Below are positions 1 to 14,735 of a stretch of DNA of 64,000 nt, piece by piece. Below the pieces are notes generated by a model. It had not been told where the DNA came from. It did no database searches and saw only the letters and a list, made by a program, of their open reading frames with translations. Both the position numbers and the translations under genes were made by a program. How positions within the stretch are numbered: position 1 is the first letter of the stretch; each line of letters opens with the position of its first letter. The stretch lies in the NCBI GenBank assembly GCA_034508935.3, contig CM067444.1, positions 82,003,243 to 82,067,242 on the forward strand, in the 5' to 3' direction. Source of the DNA: Berghia stephanieae. Taxonomy: Eukaryota > Mollusca > Gastropoda > Nudibranchia > Aeolidiidae.

Positions 1-425
1 TGTTTTTCTTTTAAGGCTTTTTTTTTGATTTTGTGACAATTTTAAGGTCATTTGAGTGCCAGTAAAAAGGAAGAAACTGGGATAGTAATTTAAAAATTAT
101 AGATTTACAATTAAAAGCACCTGAGAAAGAGTAGGACAAAGAAGAATGGTTCGAATAGGGCACAGAATGAGATTCCAAGAGCAAGCTATCAATGCAAAAG
201 CATCGTTAGATTAAAAACTAAATTATAACAGTACATAACAGAGAAATGATTCACAAGGAAAAAGGTTATCATCTCCCAAAGATGTATCAGTACATTTGAC
301 TGTTTCCCTCTCAGACAAGGACTCTGGCCAGGGCAGGGACAAAACCAAGTAATCTCATTCCAAGACAAAGACAGAAAAGCAACTTGGAAAACAGGTCTAG
401 GGGATAGAATAAACATATTACATAC
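1..425 (-). mobile_element. Rep533 copy, edge-truncated and diverged
   Basis: It matches Rep533 in antisense: gtgccagtaaaaaggaag near the left, then catctccca, tttgactgtttccctc and aatctcattccaagacaaag. The left end is at or beyond the window edge; the right end is near 425. It lies in the SHPRH intron upstream of the 662-741 exon. Confidence 0.8.
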
Positions 426-661
426 CATAATATGAAAAATTTGCTACAAGTGCTTTATGGGAGGACCAAATACTCCACCCAGATACTGGTAATCATTATG
501 CTATTTACATGGCTCATAAATTCAGTGTATATATTTATCTTCTGTATAAATTTTCTTTATCATCATCACTGCATTCTCAACCCCTTTTTCTACACTGCTA
601 TTATAAATGTATAATCATTGCTTGACAATATCCACCTGTTGGTCCTTCTCATTTGATGTAG

Positions 662-3600
662 GTGAATCTGGCAGGCGATTTCGCCATCCAAAACGTTTCT
701 TGGCCACACCCTCCCCTTTAGTAGCTGTTGAATGGTGGCGGGTAAGTATACTTTAGAAATAGAATTATAATAATAAAAATATTGCATCTTACTTGTTGAG
801 CGCTCTACCATATCACAAGGAAGTGCTCAGAGTGCTTTACAGGTATGTCATCACATTCTTTTGGGAAAAACGATATCTTAGATGCTTTTTAAACATGTCG
901 TCTGACAAACAATGTCATGTATATTTTGGAATGTGGTTCCAAAGAGTTTTGATTCTTTAAACTAAAAAGAGTTTCTTCCACATGAGATCCACAAGCTCTT
1001 CCTTGAAATGGCAAGCAGTTTTCCATTGGATGACGAGCAAAGAGATTGAGTTAAAACTCCAATGTGCTGTATAGAAGTGAATGATTAATTGATGACCTCA
1101 GTATTAAAAGTACTTAAGTCACGTTTTTATTATTTTTAAGCTCAACATTGATAACCTTAAAGTATAAACCTTTAGTTCACTCACCAATTATTTTCATGAT
1201 AAACATTGAGTCTTATCTCAATACCACAATTTTATTTTTTGTATGCTCCCCATAGCCAGATCCAAACTTCAGTCTCCATCTTATCAAAATTACTTCTGAG
1301 ACTTAACTACGTTTAGCACAAGGAGGCTCTTTCATTTATGAAATACAGAAAGTATCCCACCTGTAAACTTCAATTTTGTAATCCAGTCTGTCAAAATATT
1401 TTATTCATTAAGGATGCTTTTTGAGGGATTACAGTGGTTTATTACCAATATCTTTTTCCTTGACTCATTTAAGACATAAGATTTTGACCTGCCAATTTCA
1501 CCTTCGTGTTTTAAATTCTAAAGTCTTGTTTAAATTAAGGTAAGGATTAAAAAAAATTTTGAAACGCTGATCATGGAAAAGAAAATAAACCAATAAAAGT
1601 CAACATCAACTGTTTGAAACACTACCATAATCGTTTTCGAGAAAGTTAGTTTTATTGTGCAACCATGTGGTATGACACTTGCCTTTGGGGCAGAAGATCC
1701 AGGAGTCATGTCCTGCTCTGAGCCACACATAGTTAGATCCTTGGAAAAGGCTCTATACTCACATTCTCTTGCCATAATCAGATGTGCGGCTATGTGGTCT
1801 TATAGTATGACACTCGCTTTCAGATCGGTAGGTCCTGGTTTCGAACCTCGCTCGGCGCATAGTTGAGTCCTTGGAAAAGGCTCTTTACTCACATTCTCTA
1901 ACCGTCTTCTTCAAGTACCAAGTCTGTGCCAGACATCGGTGATCATGGTACGCCATTCATCTCTCTGATCAGATCTCACCGTACTCAGGTGTAAAATGAG
2001 TACCTGGCCATCACCAACATTGTCTCTGTCGGAAAAAGATAGTAACATCGCCTAACAGGCGTCATGTCTCGTTCTTCATGTTACGTGTTGCTGTTGGTCA
2101 AGGACCCGTTGTAAAGCACTTTGAGCTCGTTTAGTGGATATTGCGCTATATAAAAGCTCAAGTTTAGTTTAAAATGATTACCTGGCCATAAATGTGTTGT
2201 CTCCATTGGAAAAAAATCCATAATATTCCCTGATTGGCACCTTATCTCGTCCTACATGTTGCTGTTGACTAGGGAGCCCTTGTAAAGAGCTTTGAGCGTG
2301 TTTATTTGATATTGTGCTATATAAAGGCTGAAGTTAGTATTTTTTAATTTTTAAAAAAAAATAATAATATGAAAAGACGAAGTATTGATTTATTACTTTT
2401 TTTTTTTAACTCTAGATTTGCTTGGATGAAGCTCAAATGGTGGAGTGCGTGACTGCAAAGGTAGGTATTCTCAATTATCTTGGATCTTGTCAAATCATGA
2501 AACGTTTGTTTGTCGTGAAATTGATGCGATGGTCAATAATGTCTTTAAGGTTGACTGATTTTGTGTTTGCTCAGATCACAGATATTTGTGTTAATACAAT
2601 AAACTATTGTCAGCAATACAATCTTTGCTATGTGCTCAAACTCATAATGAAAAAGCAGTGACCACAATGTAACTTAGCACCTAAAATTGGTATTATTTAG
2701 GGGCGAAACTTGTGCTTAAGTTAATTTAATGTTAAAACAGTAATAAATATCAAATTTTTCTTTTACACACTTTAAGAAATTATACTCATCTTTCTCAATA
2801 AAACACGTAGAATTCACTTTTTTTCATATTTTTGACAATAAATTCAATTTTAAGCCTTTAAATCATTATCTTAATCTTAAATCTCTCAACGTCAGGTTGT
2901 ACATTAGGCCTGAACAATTTCCTTCCATTTCATCCAGTCCTTGGCCACGGTCCTGGTCCTCTGTCAGGACTGCCTTCCAACTTCGTCCCTCTCCAGCACT
3001 CAAATCATCCTGACATAATACCATTCTGAGGCAAATGGTCACATTTTGTAAATTCAGTCATTTTTGATTGGTCTGGAGAAACGAGAAGGGAGGGGTGGGG
3101 GGTAGTCTGTGTTATGTTATTGGAATTCAGCAAGACATGATCTTTACTGTCATGCTTAATTATCTTTTAATTTACAGACTGCTGAGATGGCTTTGAGACT
3201 TAAATCTGTAAATCGCTGGTGTGTCACCGGAACCCCACTAATGCGTAGTGTTGAAGGTAATTTTCTGACATTCTGAAAAAAAACAAGATCATTTCTCATT
3301 ACCCCTTTCATCTTTCTTCCCTCATTAACAAAATGCTACATCTTTTTTATTTTTCATCCTTTCCCATTTCCCTCCTTATTGTCTTACTCATTCTCATTTT
3401 CTTGTTCTTCCTTTCCTGCCCCTCCATCGCTTTCACCTTTCCCTCCTCATTTTCTCCTTCCTCTTCTTTTTTTTTATTTGTCCTTATTCTCCTTGTTATT
3501 TGTGGTCCATTGAAATCCCATTTTGATCTTATTTTACGATTAAATTATGATTAGTGTCTAAAAATAGAATGTCTGGAAATAATAATTGCCTTCTTAATAC

Positions 3601-4704
3601 AATTGATGACAACAGTTGGTCAAGATATTTATTTCTGATCCAATTCTTTACTCTCTCTCTCTCACAGACATCTATGGCTTATTGTTGTTTCTGGGAATGG
3701 ATCCATATCAGGTACAACAATGGTTCAAGCTTCTAGTATGGGATCCATTCTGTCATGGCATTTTGGCTCCAATGCATCACACTCTGGCCCAGGTGCTATG
3801 GAGAACTGCAAAGAAGGATGTCATTGACCAGGTTGATTTTCAATTTTAATTCTTTACTTCATTATTCACACATTTTGAAATACTTGTCCAAACATAATAA
3901 AAAACAACAACAAAAAAAAACAAAAAACAGACAAAATAAAAACAGAATTGGAAGTTTTTTTGAGGAATGTGGACAATAATAATTTTTGAAAACAAATATT
4001 ACTATTAAGGTCTCAATTCAAAGATTAGGTTTGAATTTTGCGACTGTATCTTTTTTTTTTCTCTATTATTATTCTCTATTGTTATTTATTTTTTATGCAT
4101 TACATCAAACAGATTTGGAATTTAGATGTTTATGATTTTATTCATATTCTTTCGACTTTTACAATTATAATCCAAGGCTTAATTTTGAGACTTCTTCGTC
4201 TTGATTTACAGATTGATTTGCCCACACAAATGGAGGAAGTGTACTGGTTGACCTTTTCACCTGTTGAAGAACACTTTTACCGTCGTCAGTATGAAGTCTA
4301 TCAGAGGAATGCTTTGTTGGTAAGAAATAGAAGTACACTCTGTTGTGGACTCATTGGGAAAGGGAATTAGATTTTAATTAAATTTTTAGGTTATTGAGTT
4401 TAAGAATCAGATATTCTCTATTGACCAAGGATTTATATCCGAATTAAGTATATAATGGGTAATTGCAATGGGAGAAATTGCAAATTAGTCAAGTTTACCA
4501 CCCCGGTGTGCAAAAGAAAAAATAGTATGTGATTTTTTTTTTCATTATACACCATATGACGAACTCTTTGGAACATTCAAAATTTGTATGTTATATGATT
4601 GTAAAATATACAAAGGATGAAAAAGGGGGAAAATGTAACTTAAGAAATAGTTAAATATGAGAGCTGTAAAATGTGAGTTCATTATACAATAATAATAATA
4701 TGAT

Positions 4705-4785
<81 letters not shown>

Positions 4786-7700
4786 CCCTCTCTCTCTCTG
4801 GTGGTGGTGGGTGGTGTGGTTATTATTGTTACTATTGTTTACCATATATTTCAAGTGTTTTTTAAAGAGTAATCAAAATGACGAGAATAATGATTGATGG
4901 ACTGTTGAAGATTTAATGCTTTTTTTTTTTAACAGAGTAGAAACAGAACCTCGCGGGGCCAGGATCCTTGCACAAAACTGCACGCCTTAGACCGAAAGAC
5001 AATGAATGAGGTACCTATCCATTGATCGTTAATTATAGGAAAAGTGATAAGACAATGAATGAGGTACCGATCCATTGATCGTTAATTATAGGAAAAGTAA
5101 TAAGACAATGAATGAGGTACCGATCCATTGATCGTTAATTATAGGAAAAGTAATAAGACAATGAATGAGGTACCGATCCTTTAATTGTTAATTATAGGAA
5201 AAGTGATATTTTTTTTATTTTCTTAAGACACCAACATTCCAGAGAGATATTTTTTAGAGGAAAAACAGTTTCAAGGTAGACAAAACAAGCTGTTTTATAT
5301 GTTTGTCAAAATTCATTCACCTCTTTTCTGTATACATAGGCAATTAGTGTTTGAACCAGCTTTTTGTTTGGACAGCGGGGCCCACCCACAATTAAAAGGG
5401 TTAATTGATGACTTTATATGAGCTTAATTTACTTATAACTAAGTCTTGATCTACCATAACCCAAGTCCTGTTACATGTTTGCCTTAATCCTGATTATTAT
5501 AGATACACAAAAATTCTTCTTTACTTACTCGCAATTCTCGTTTTCACAGCTTCTCAGTCCATTGTTTCGTCTGAGACAAGCTTGCTGTCATCCTCAAATT
5601 GTGAGAGGGGCATTTCTGCCCATTAACAAAACGTGAGTGTTACAAAGTGTTATTTGTTTTTATTCATTTTCTATTTCATTGAAAGAAGATTTATGATATA
5701 AAGTGTTTAGTGTTGTTTCGTGGATTGCATCTCATTGGGATAGTCTTAAAATAATAACAAAACATTGGGTTGTTTTCCATCTAAAATGTAATTTTATTTT
5801 TGAGCTATTTTGCTTCATTTTTTTTTTTATTTGGTCATTTATTTTTCTTTTAAAAGAAGGCGTCAGAATTTTACAAGCACTTTGAAACTCAACAAATATA
5901 TAATATGAATTATTCAGGATGATGAATATGGATGAAGTGCTTGATCACATGACCAAAAAGGTCAAGACAGAGTGTGAAGAGGCACACAGACAAATCGTGG
6001 CCTCCCTCAATGGCATGGCAGGACTTGCTATCATCAGAGGAAAGGTAAGATATGCATCCTTATAGTTATAGTCATTCAGCGGACATATTCTTAGAGAAAC
6101 AGATAAATATTTTCTATTATAAGGTAGCAAATGAAATAGATTTGTTCAGCAAATTTTATACCATGAGCACGGAATAGATGGAATTAATGGAAGCTTCAAG
6201 TCAAGGGAAATCAAGCAATTTTATATTTTCAAAAAGAAATGAAAACCATTTTCATGTATAATTAAAATTATGTGTCTATCAAGAAAATGAATGTTGTGGT
6301 TTAAAAGTGTAACCGTGTTCGTACTGAAATAATGTAAGCAGCACTGTACAAATTTATATCATTTTATAATAATAATAATAATGATACTAATAATGAGTTA
6401 TTTATATAGCACTCAACTTCCACATAAGTGCTCAGTGTTCATTGGCATGAAATAATCATAATATCATAATAAAAGTCTTAATTATGATATTTTTTTGTAT
6501 AGAACACAGACACATGCCAGAGAATCCAAGTCATTATTATCAAGTAGATATTTAACCCTCTGCAAGATTATTGTAGGGCAACTTGTTCTATACACCAGTG
6601 CAAACCTTACTAATGGTGTGTGACTGCCCTTTTTTTTAATCACCTGGTCCTCCAAGTTGGGGTTGTTGAAGGGCTAACATCCCTGTTACAGAAACACAAG
6701 ACAGACAAAATCAAATCCTTTTTTTAGCTTGAGGGACCGAAGACATTCTGCAATGACAGAATTTATGAAGGACAACAAAGCTGTTGACCCAGATGACATC
6801 TTCGCCAAACAAGCAGCTTTGAAAATTGCGTCGTGGAATGTTCGCACCATGTATGCAGATGATCAAGGGGAAGGCAAAAGGGAACATGGAGAAGAGTTAA
6901 AGAAGCTGATAAGTTATTGAAAGAGATAAAAAAGTTAGCTCAAAATAGAGAGGGGTGGAAACTCTTTGTCTGTGGCCTATAGGCTTACCCAGGGTGAAAG
7001 AAGGCAATGATGAAACCTTACTACATTGTCTTAAGAAAACAAGCACTTATCCAAAATTGGAGGTCCTGATAGCCTCAGTTGGTAGAGCACCCACTTCATA
7101 TGCAAAGGAACTGGGATTAATCCCGGGTGAAATCGAGATTTTTTTTTTTTTACCCTCCTGTCCACCCATCAGTGATTGAGCAGCTAGGTTTGTTACATCT
7201 GGTGGAATGTGCTTTGCAGTAGACTAGCCAAAGGGTACCAAGCAATTGCTACTGTCTGTTTAAAGCTATAGAAAGCGGGATAAACTCCTGCTCCATGGGC
7301 TCTGAAGAACTGATTTTGTCCTACATTATTTTCCAATATTTTTTACCCTTATTTTTTCTTCTTTGTCAGCTCTTAGTCGCTGTAGAAAAATATAGAGAGG
7401 TCCTTAGGTCAGTAGAAGAGCACAAAGACCAGTTTCGTACTGATGACCTACAACAGCTTCATGCAATGGACAATCTGGCATATGTTTTAGATCAGAAACC
7501 AGAGGGCCTTGCACCCACTCTCAGGGATGGCAGTCTCCGAGAACAAGTAAGAAAATCAATTACTTGTAAGCTGCATATGGCTGTATTTCTAACTTTTTTT
7601 TTCATTTCTTTGTATACATGTGTAGAAACAATGCTTGCGTGTATGTTTGTGTATGTCTGTGTCTGTATTTGTAAATGTGTTGATGTTCATACCATGAACC

Positions 7701-10700
7701 AAACTGTTTGAGCATTGTTTACCTCACATGAATTGCCTTTTATTTGGACAATAAAGATTTTATTTATTTTATTGTTTTTTCCTTCCCCTAAAGTCCCTAA
7801 ATTTTCCCTAAATCATCTTAAATTTGTTGTTTAATTACTTCCAGAGATGACCCCATCAGTTTGTTGCCAGGAACTCAATGTTTTGGTCTTTTTGGGAATG
7901 AACATTAAATGGAAAAGAACCCTTCATGAGTGTGTGTGTGTGAATGCATTTTTGTGTGTTGTGTGTATGTATGATTTGTTTTTAATACATGTATTCTCAT
8001 AATTAAAAGGCTTGATGCCAAGTAGAGAAAGAAATATGAGATAAGGTTTTTATCGAAAAGAGGAGGAGACAGAGAGACCGGGGATGTGAACAGTACTGGG
8101 GAATGAAGTCCAGAATGTGGAATGTAGACATAAGTGGGAAGTGAACCAGGGATGTTATAAAAAGTGGAGACAAAACCCAGGACTTTGAGATATGAACACC
8201 AGTGGGGAGTAAACATGGTGCTATGGGATGGAAATGCTAGATAAAGTGCACAATAATATTTTACTAATAAAGAAAAAAAAGTGCCTTTGCATGGCTTTGT
8301 CATCAGTTGTAGTTTACACACTTCACAAAGGAAAACAGATCCAACAATCTAATGTCAACAGGAATAAATCATTTTATCCAAGTGAGCAAATTGGAAGTTA
8401 ATAATCTTGCCCAATGAAAAAAAAAAATCCAGTGCCTGAATAGGAGCTCGAACCTGGGACTGCCTGGGCCACATTACAATGCTTCAGCTACTCTGCCACC
8501 TGACCTCCCTCATTAACTTATCTGTTTGAATGGTAAATAGCGCCTAGAAGAACATAACTTTCTCATCACTGATAGAAATATATCTATTGCTTTGGAATGT
8601 ATTGCTATGTTAGAAGAAGTGTATGGATTTGCTCTAACAAATGTTTTGATTCTATCTATTCCAGTGTGAGGAGCTGAAAATAAAATACATGGCAAAAGCT
8701 TTGTCGAAAGTGACCACCAGTGAGGAAGCCTTGAAGGTTGTGACCATCTCCAGGGATGAATTGGTACATCAGGTGAGGATATCGGTTTCCAAACCATGGA
8801 ATTTCAATTCCTCTTGAAACCCTCAAGTCACCTGTTTTTGTTCTTTTAGAAAACATTTAAATTTGAAAACTGAATTGGTTAAGAGTTATTTCAGATTTGA
8901 CTTATTTTTCTATTTTAAAATGATTTGAAATTTCATTTAAGATATTGTTTTGTAAAAATCTTACATACTTGTATTTGATCCGTCAAATAGATTTAAAGCA
9001 TAAGTAAGTGTAAGCACATTTATATATAACTGATTTATTTTAAGCTCCTTAAATTTTGGATAAGTATGTTATACAAAACAGCTTGCTATTTAGTTAATGC
9101 TATTTTAAATACTATTGTGTTTTTAACTCTCTTTATTGTGTGATATGGTCAAAAGTCAATATTCTTAAGTCTTTAACTGGTTTGAGTATGTCAAAAGTCA
9201 ATATTCTTAAGTCTTTAACTGGTTTGAATATAAGATAAGCACCTGATCATAGCTTCAAAAGAACTCTTTGCAAAACTTTCCTTTTCAATGAAAATACAGA
9301 AAATACAATCCACAAAAGATTACATTTGCACGAGTTCAGTCTGATGATGACATGCCCATCTGGCAATTAGAAGGTTTGAGGTCTGATTCCCAATCGAGAG
9401 AAAAGGCTGATTTGGAGGGGATAATTCTTTCTTTCAGTATGTTTCCTTTGTCTGGTGTTGTGCTTGAATTTATTTTTTAAACCCCATTACCTGCTTCTTG
9501 ATTTTTCAATTTCATGTATAAATTTTTGCTGGTAATGTTCTCCCATGTAGCTGGCCGAGTTGGATGGAGACTGGTGGGCAGATATCGTGGATGTAACGGT
9601 ACAGAGGGGGATAGACGAAGATTTGATAGACAAGGTCAAAGATGATTTGATGAAAACCTCCACTGTCAAAGGATCCATTGTTGATGTGTAAGTGACATAC
9701 TGATTTAAAAAAAAAAAAAATTTGGTTTTATTTAAATCAGACCAAAGATATTTCTCATTACCAATTCAGGTAACATCTTTTGTACAGCTTTATGGTTTTG
9801 TGGTGTGATACTCAACTCCTGATCTGTGATCCCTGTTTTGAGATACATTGTCTGCAAAGTTTAGTCTTTGGAAAAGGCTCTTTCCTCACATTCTCACCCT
9901 GCTCTTTGGTGTAAAGTGTGCCTGGCAGATAAAAGTGTTGGCTTTAGTTTTTAAAATTGCAATATTGCCTCACAGGCGTCATGTATACTCCTTCATTTTA
10001 AGTGTGCTGTTGGCTTAGGACATTTTGTAAAGTGCGTTGAGTACATTAAGTGGATAATCCTTAATGTTCTAATTGCAGCTTATCATTTTATAGCTCCTTG
10101 TTGTTTAATCATAGATTGAGCACTCTAGCTCTATACTTTGATAAATGCTGAGAGCCATTTAGAAAATGAATCTCTATATATTGTCGAATGTTGAGAATCA
10201 ATTAGAGAAACACCACCCACAACCTGATTACAGTCAATAAAGATCTGTTGCATTTGGAGGATGTGTGAGAACCATAGAAGCTGTGGAAGCATTGCTTACA
10301 GTTGACTGATAAGTTTAAGGCCTGTAAGTCAGATTTGTTAGTCAAGTAAACATTCTAAACAGATTTAAGGGGTTTTGGAGGTTTTATTTACTTTTGATTT
10401 AATTCTGTTTTTAAACATTTTCATTTCATTTTTTTTCCTTCTCTAGATTCAACCAAGCCAATGGGCTAATGTACGTCATTGATACGCATCTACAAGCAAT
10501 GGCTAAAGCCAGAGACACTTTGAATTCAAAACTAACTGAATTGGCAGCAAACGAGTCGTCCGATTTGGTTCAAGAGGCAGCCCTCTGTTGTATGAGACCT
10601 GTCAAAGACATTCTCAATATGTAGGTTTTTCAATGTGGTCTGAAATATTTTGTTTTGATAGAGAAAGCACTCAAATATGTCAGCACTCACAGGTTTTCTC

Positions 10701-13700
10701 CCCTGTGAGTCCTAAAAATCTCAAACTGAAAATGCAACTATTATTCCTGTCAGATAAACAGTTCATTGTTTACTCATATTTTTGGAGTATAATGTCGCAT
10801 CTTTACTCTTTATAAATTTTAATGCCATATTCCTTTTCTTTATTCTTTCTGTAGATGTCCATTCTGCAAAGTGGATGAACTTTTCAATGAGTATGAGTCG
10901 AAATTGTTCTTGTATGTAGAAAGGTAATGAAATGTTCCTTAGTATCTAGTGATACATCTAAATTATTCATGTATGTAGAAAGCTAATGGTATGTCAATAG
11001 ATATCCATTGACATTTCTGAAATGTTCATGTATGTAGAAAGCTAATGGTATGTTAATAGGTATCCATTGACACATCTAAATTAAATAAATTGTTCATGTC
11101 TGTCGAAAGCTAATGAAATATCAGTAATTATTCAGTAAGATGTCTGCAGTGTCAAGTAAATGTATAATGACTGCACTGTTTTTCACTTATGGTTTCTCAA
11201 TATGTAATTTATCAATTTGAATGAATATTACTGTCAAATCTACGTAATAAGTAAAGTAAAACTTCAAGGGAACAAATGCAATATAATTATCATCAAAATA
11301 TTGAGTGCAGATGGAGATATACTTCTATACTATGTTAAGACCAAAAAAAACAAAACTTATCTGGGACAAATTATGGTTTCGCCCTGTATGAGGTTCTGAG
11401 CCTAAGATTTTCTCTTCTAGAATTTAAAAGTTTGATGCCATACCTTTTACAATATAATATTTCCCAGAGGGTTGACAGTAGCTGGGGATGAGTCGTCAAT
11501 GTCCTATCAGGTCAGCACCAAACGCCAAGGCACCTGGGCTGACAGTGAGGTGGAAAAAGTACTGAAGGCCATCCTAACCTTTTACAGACTTAATTTCAGT
11601 GAGTAGAACAGTTTGCATCAGCAATATTATTTATCTGTTATACAAAATGCTAAGGTTGATTGTTTTCTTGTTTGTTTGTTTTTTTTTTTTAGTCATTAAA
11701 AAAAGTCCAACAATTTTCTGTTAGAGGAGAAGGAGGGGTTTGAGTGTATATCATACCCCCCACCCCAAATTAAAACTTTAAAAATAATGAATTTTCTTAA
11801 GATAGTATCATTATTGGCAGTAATTCAGCGGTGTGTCGATTAATGAGTTGTTATTTTAAAATCTGATTCAGGCTTTACCTCATGTTTTTCTTCAAAAGGT
11901 AGAAAAGGATTTAAAAAAGAATCAATGAAGGAAATCTACCCTTGCTAAACTCTGATGTTATTTTAGTGATGACTTAGTATCAGAGACTAAGCTTGAAATT
12001 TCCCTTTGAAAAAAAACTCGATTATCATAATATATGAAGATAATGAAATTGACTTTCTCTGCAAAAATTTGATCTTTGTTTTTTTTTTCTGTACTTCAGA
12101 TACTGACAATGACACTTTGGAAGCTGCAAATCTACAAATCAAATATCTGGATGTATTGAAAAAGGAATTTAGAGTAAGGTTGCTTTTATTTTAAGCATTA
12201 ATTATTATAACCTGACATTTTCCTTTATCAATTAATTTTCTGCTTTTTTTTTTTTTGTTTTTTTTTTTTTTGGGGTTTTTTTTTATCATCATCATGGCAT
12301 ATCCCTCCTGGACGTGGCCTCTGCAACTCCCAACCGAAACAAGATTCTGTCATGCGCCATCCTTCCACATTCAGTCGCTGGCTTATGTCATCCATTCGCT
12401 GATGTCTTGTGACCATCTTCTTGGTCTCCCTTTCCCTCTTTTACCCTCCTTAATATCCTCAAGGGTGTCATGTCTTTTGATATGTCAAAAAATAAAAGCA
12501 AGTTTTAGTTTCTGTATCATCTTGATGAGATATGGTGTTAGTTTCCTTTGCTGTCCAGGGAATGCAGATAATTTTCCGGCAGCATTTCATTTCAAATGCA
12601 TTGATTATATTCTCATCGGTTTTTTTGTGATTGTCTATGATTCCCATCCATATAATGCTGACGGAAAATGCATGTTCTTCATATTTTCATTTTCAGTTGG
12701 ATGCTTTCACTTTGCCATAATTTCATCATTTTTGTCAATTTTGTTTGGTGCTATCCTCCTTTGGATATCAGGGGTTGATTTTTCATTTGACTCTATTCTT
12801 GCCCCAAGATATACAAAAGTGTTGACTTTCTCCAGTTTTTCTCCATTAACCACAGTCTGAACTTTAAGACTTTTATCAGTATCCATTACTTTGGTCTTTT
12901 TAGCATTTAGGAGTAGGTCTTTGTCCTCACTATGTTGTTTTACAGATTGCACAAGCCTGTCTAATCCAGGAGGCGTTATTGACAGGAGTGCAATGTCGTC
13001 AGCATATTTCAGATCTAAGATTGACTTGCCCATTTTTTTTTTAATGGGCAAGGATTTTCCTTTTCTTTGTTTCAACTGCCCAAGTTTTGAATGGTTTGCT
13101 TGATGAATGGGTTTTTTTTTTTTGTCCTCCCACAGTGAACAGGGAGGTCACTTCCTGTCTTGTATTCTCCTATATCTGTTTCTAACTTGCTTTCTGTTTT
13201 TGTCTTGGAATAATTAAGTTTACTTGGGTTTGTCTTAGTCCTAGAGTTCTTGGCGGGAGGGAAACTGTCAAATGTATAGTATTAGTTTTAATTCATCAAC
13301 TGTTTCATTTTGATATGCGGTATGCAAAATCTGTTCCATTTTTTTCTCAAATTTATTTTTGATCAGCTAAAAATATAGAATATTCATTTCACCTCTCTTT
13401 TGTTTTTGTTTTTTTTTTTTTTTGCTTTATTTTTTCTTCTTTTTTTCCTATCAAAAGTAAGACCGGGCTTAGCAACAAAATATAACAAGATTTCTCTATT
13501 CATTACTCTAAAAATGCAATATAAATGGTTTGTTCACCTTTGATTTTATTGAAATAGCATCATCCTCATGAGAATAATTGTCATCTTCATCATTGTTCTT
13601 CACAGTGTTTGCGTTCTGTGTGGCTGGCACACAGAGAGAGAGTTTCAGCTGTAGATGAGTTAGCAATGGCAACAGAAAGATTGAGGCTGAGAGAAGACTA

Positions 13701-14620
13701 TGAGCCAGAATCTGCCACCAAAATTCTCAATATCATCGAACTTCATGAGGTGAGTACAACTCTTTACTTTCAATAATTCTGTCCCTCCTGAAAAATGCCA
13801 TTTAAAAAAAATTAATCCATTTCTCTTAACCTCACAATGTTATCAGGCCTACCTTTGTATAAAAAGTCTTTTGTTTTCTAACATACAAAAAAAAACAACT
13901 GTTTTTCTTCACAAATGTAGGAAATAAACCCAATAGATTTATCTCAATGTTCTTAAATTTTATAAATTTCAATTATGATATTTCACAATACTAAAGCCAT
14001 TAAAAGCCAAGCATACCATCACATAAAGTAGATTATGTTCCACTCTTATGACGTGATTTCATCATAAAGCAACTTAATAATTAAGTTGATTTCGTCACAA
14101 AAATTACTCCTATTTTGTACTTCATTTGCAAGTTGAATATGTCATTCTATTTTTTTTTTTAAACAAAAAAACCTTGATTGACTAACTATGCTACAACTTG
14201 TTTAGAGAAAAGAGCAAAATTATATATCTTAGTTTCAGTCCCTAGGGTGACTTTGCACCCCAGGCCTATGTCTTTCTTCACAAAACGGTCAATTTTTAAC
14301 GCAGAAACTTCAAATTTGGTGACTTTTCCAAGCTTGACACGCAAATGATGTGGTCTAATTTTTTTTACCTGATGTAAATATGTAGTTTGACCGCTACAAA
14401 TGAGTGATGTACACCACGGAAAAGTTTCCATTTCCTGGACAATAAAGATTTATAACTATTAATTATTATATTTATTATTATTATTATTATATATATTATT
14501 ATTATTATTATTATAATATTATTATTATTATTATTATTGATTATTATTATTTATATTTATTATTGTTTTTATATTATTATTTATATTATTATTGATTATC
14601 ATTATTATAATTATATTTTA

Positions 14621-14684
<64 letters not shown>

Positions 14685-14703
14685 TATTATTATCATATTA
14701 TTA

Positions 14704-14735
<32 letters not shown>

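Larger units (their letters stand above)
662..4319 (+). other. SHPRH: SHPRH: end of SNF2 ATPase lobe 1 and start of the linker
   Basis: Five exons encode the Walker B region LDEAQ (about residues 29-33 of the visible protein), then RWCVTGTPL (motif III-type S/TGTP), LLLFLGMDP, and WRTAKKDVIDQ leading to EEVYWLTFSPVEEHFY. This order is what SNF2 helicases show after motif II. DEAQ in place of DEAH is the usual SHPRH form. The exon 662-741 donor is a consensus GTAAGT at 742. The donor after 3831 (gttgat) is weak. The introns here hold SINE copies and no other gene. Confidence 0.9.
4936..13749 (+). other. SHPRH: SHPRH: middle region between the ATPase lobes
   Basis: Eleven short exons, of which 4936-5010 and 5550-5632 encode KLHALDRKTMNE and LLSPLFRLRQACCHPQI. 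Then come the conserved ECEEAHRQIVASLNGMAG, EKYREVLRSVEEHKDQF and APTLRDGSLREQ blocks. Exon 10855-10923 gives a CPFC...ELFNEYESKLF segment like the human NCCVFCKADELFTEYESKLF region, a possible small cysteine pair. Exon 13606-13749 encodes RVSAVDELAMATERLRLR. These blocks lie between the two ATPase lobes in the family and have no assigned catalytic role. Two of the introns start with tandem copies of the preceding exon end (4999-5215 and 10905-11125). Confidence 0.88.

Noticed and set aside
4999-5215. CRISPR-like direct repeats
   Set aside because: Units are contiguous without spacers and copy an exon border; the host is a eukaryote.
6955-7179. 74-codon ORF on the + strand
   Set aside because: It runs through a SINE-B head and has no homology that I recognise.
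12255-12860. 201-codon ORF on the + strand
   Set aside because: It is antisense to the RTE-type LINE fragment, starts in a T run and has no domain.
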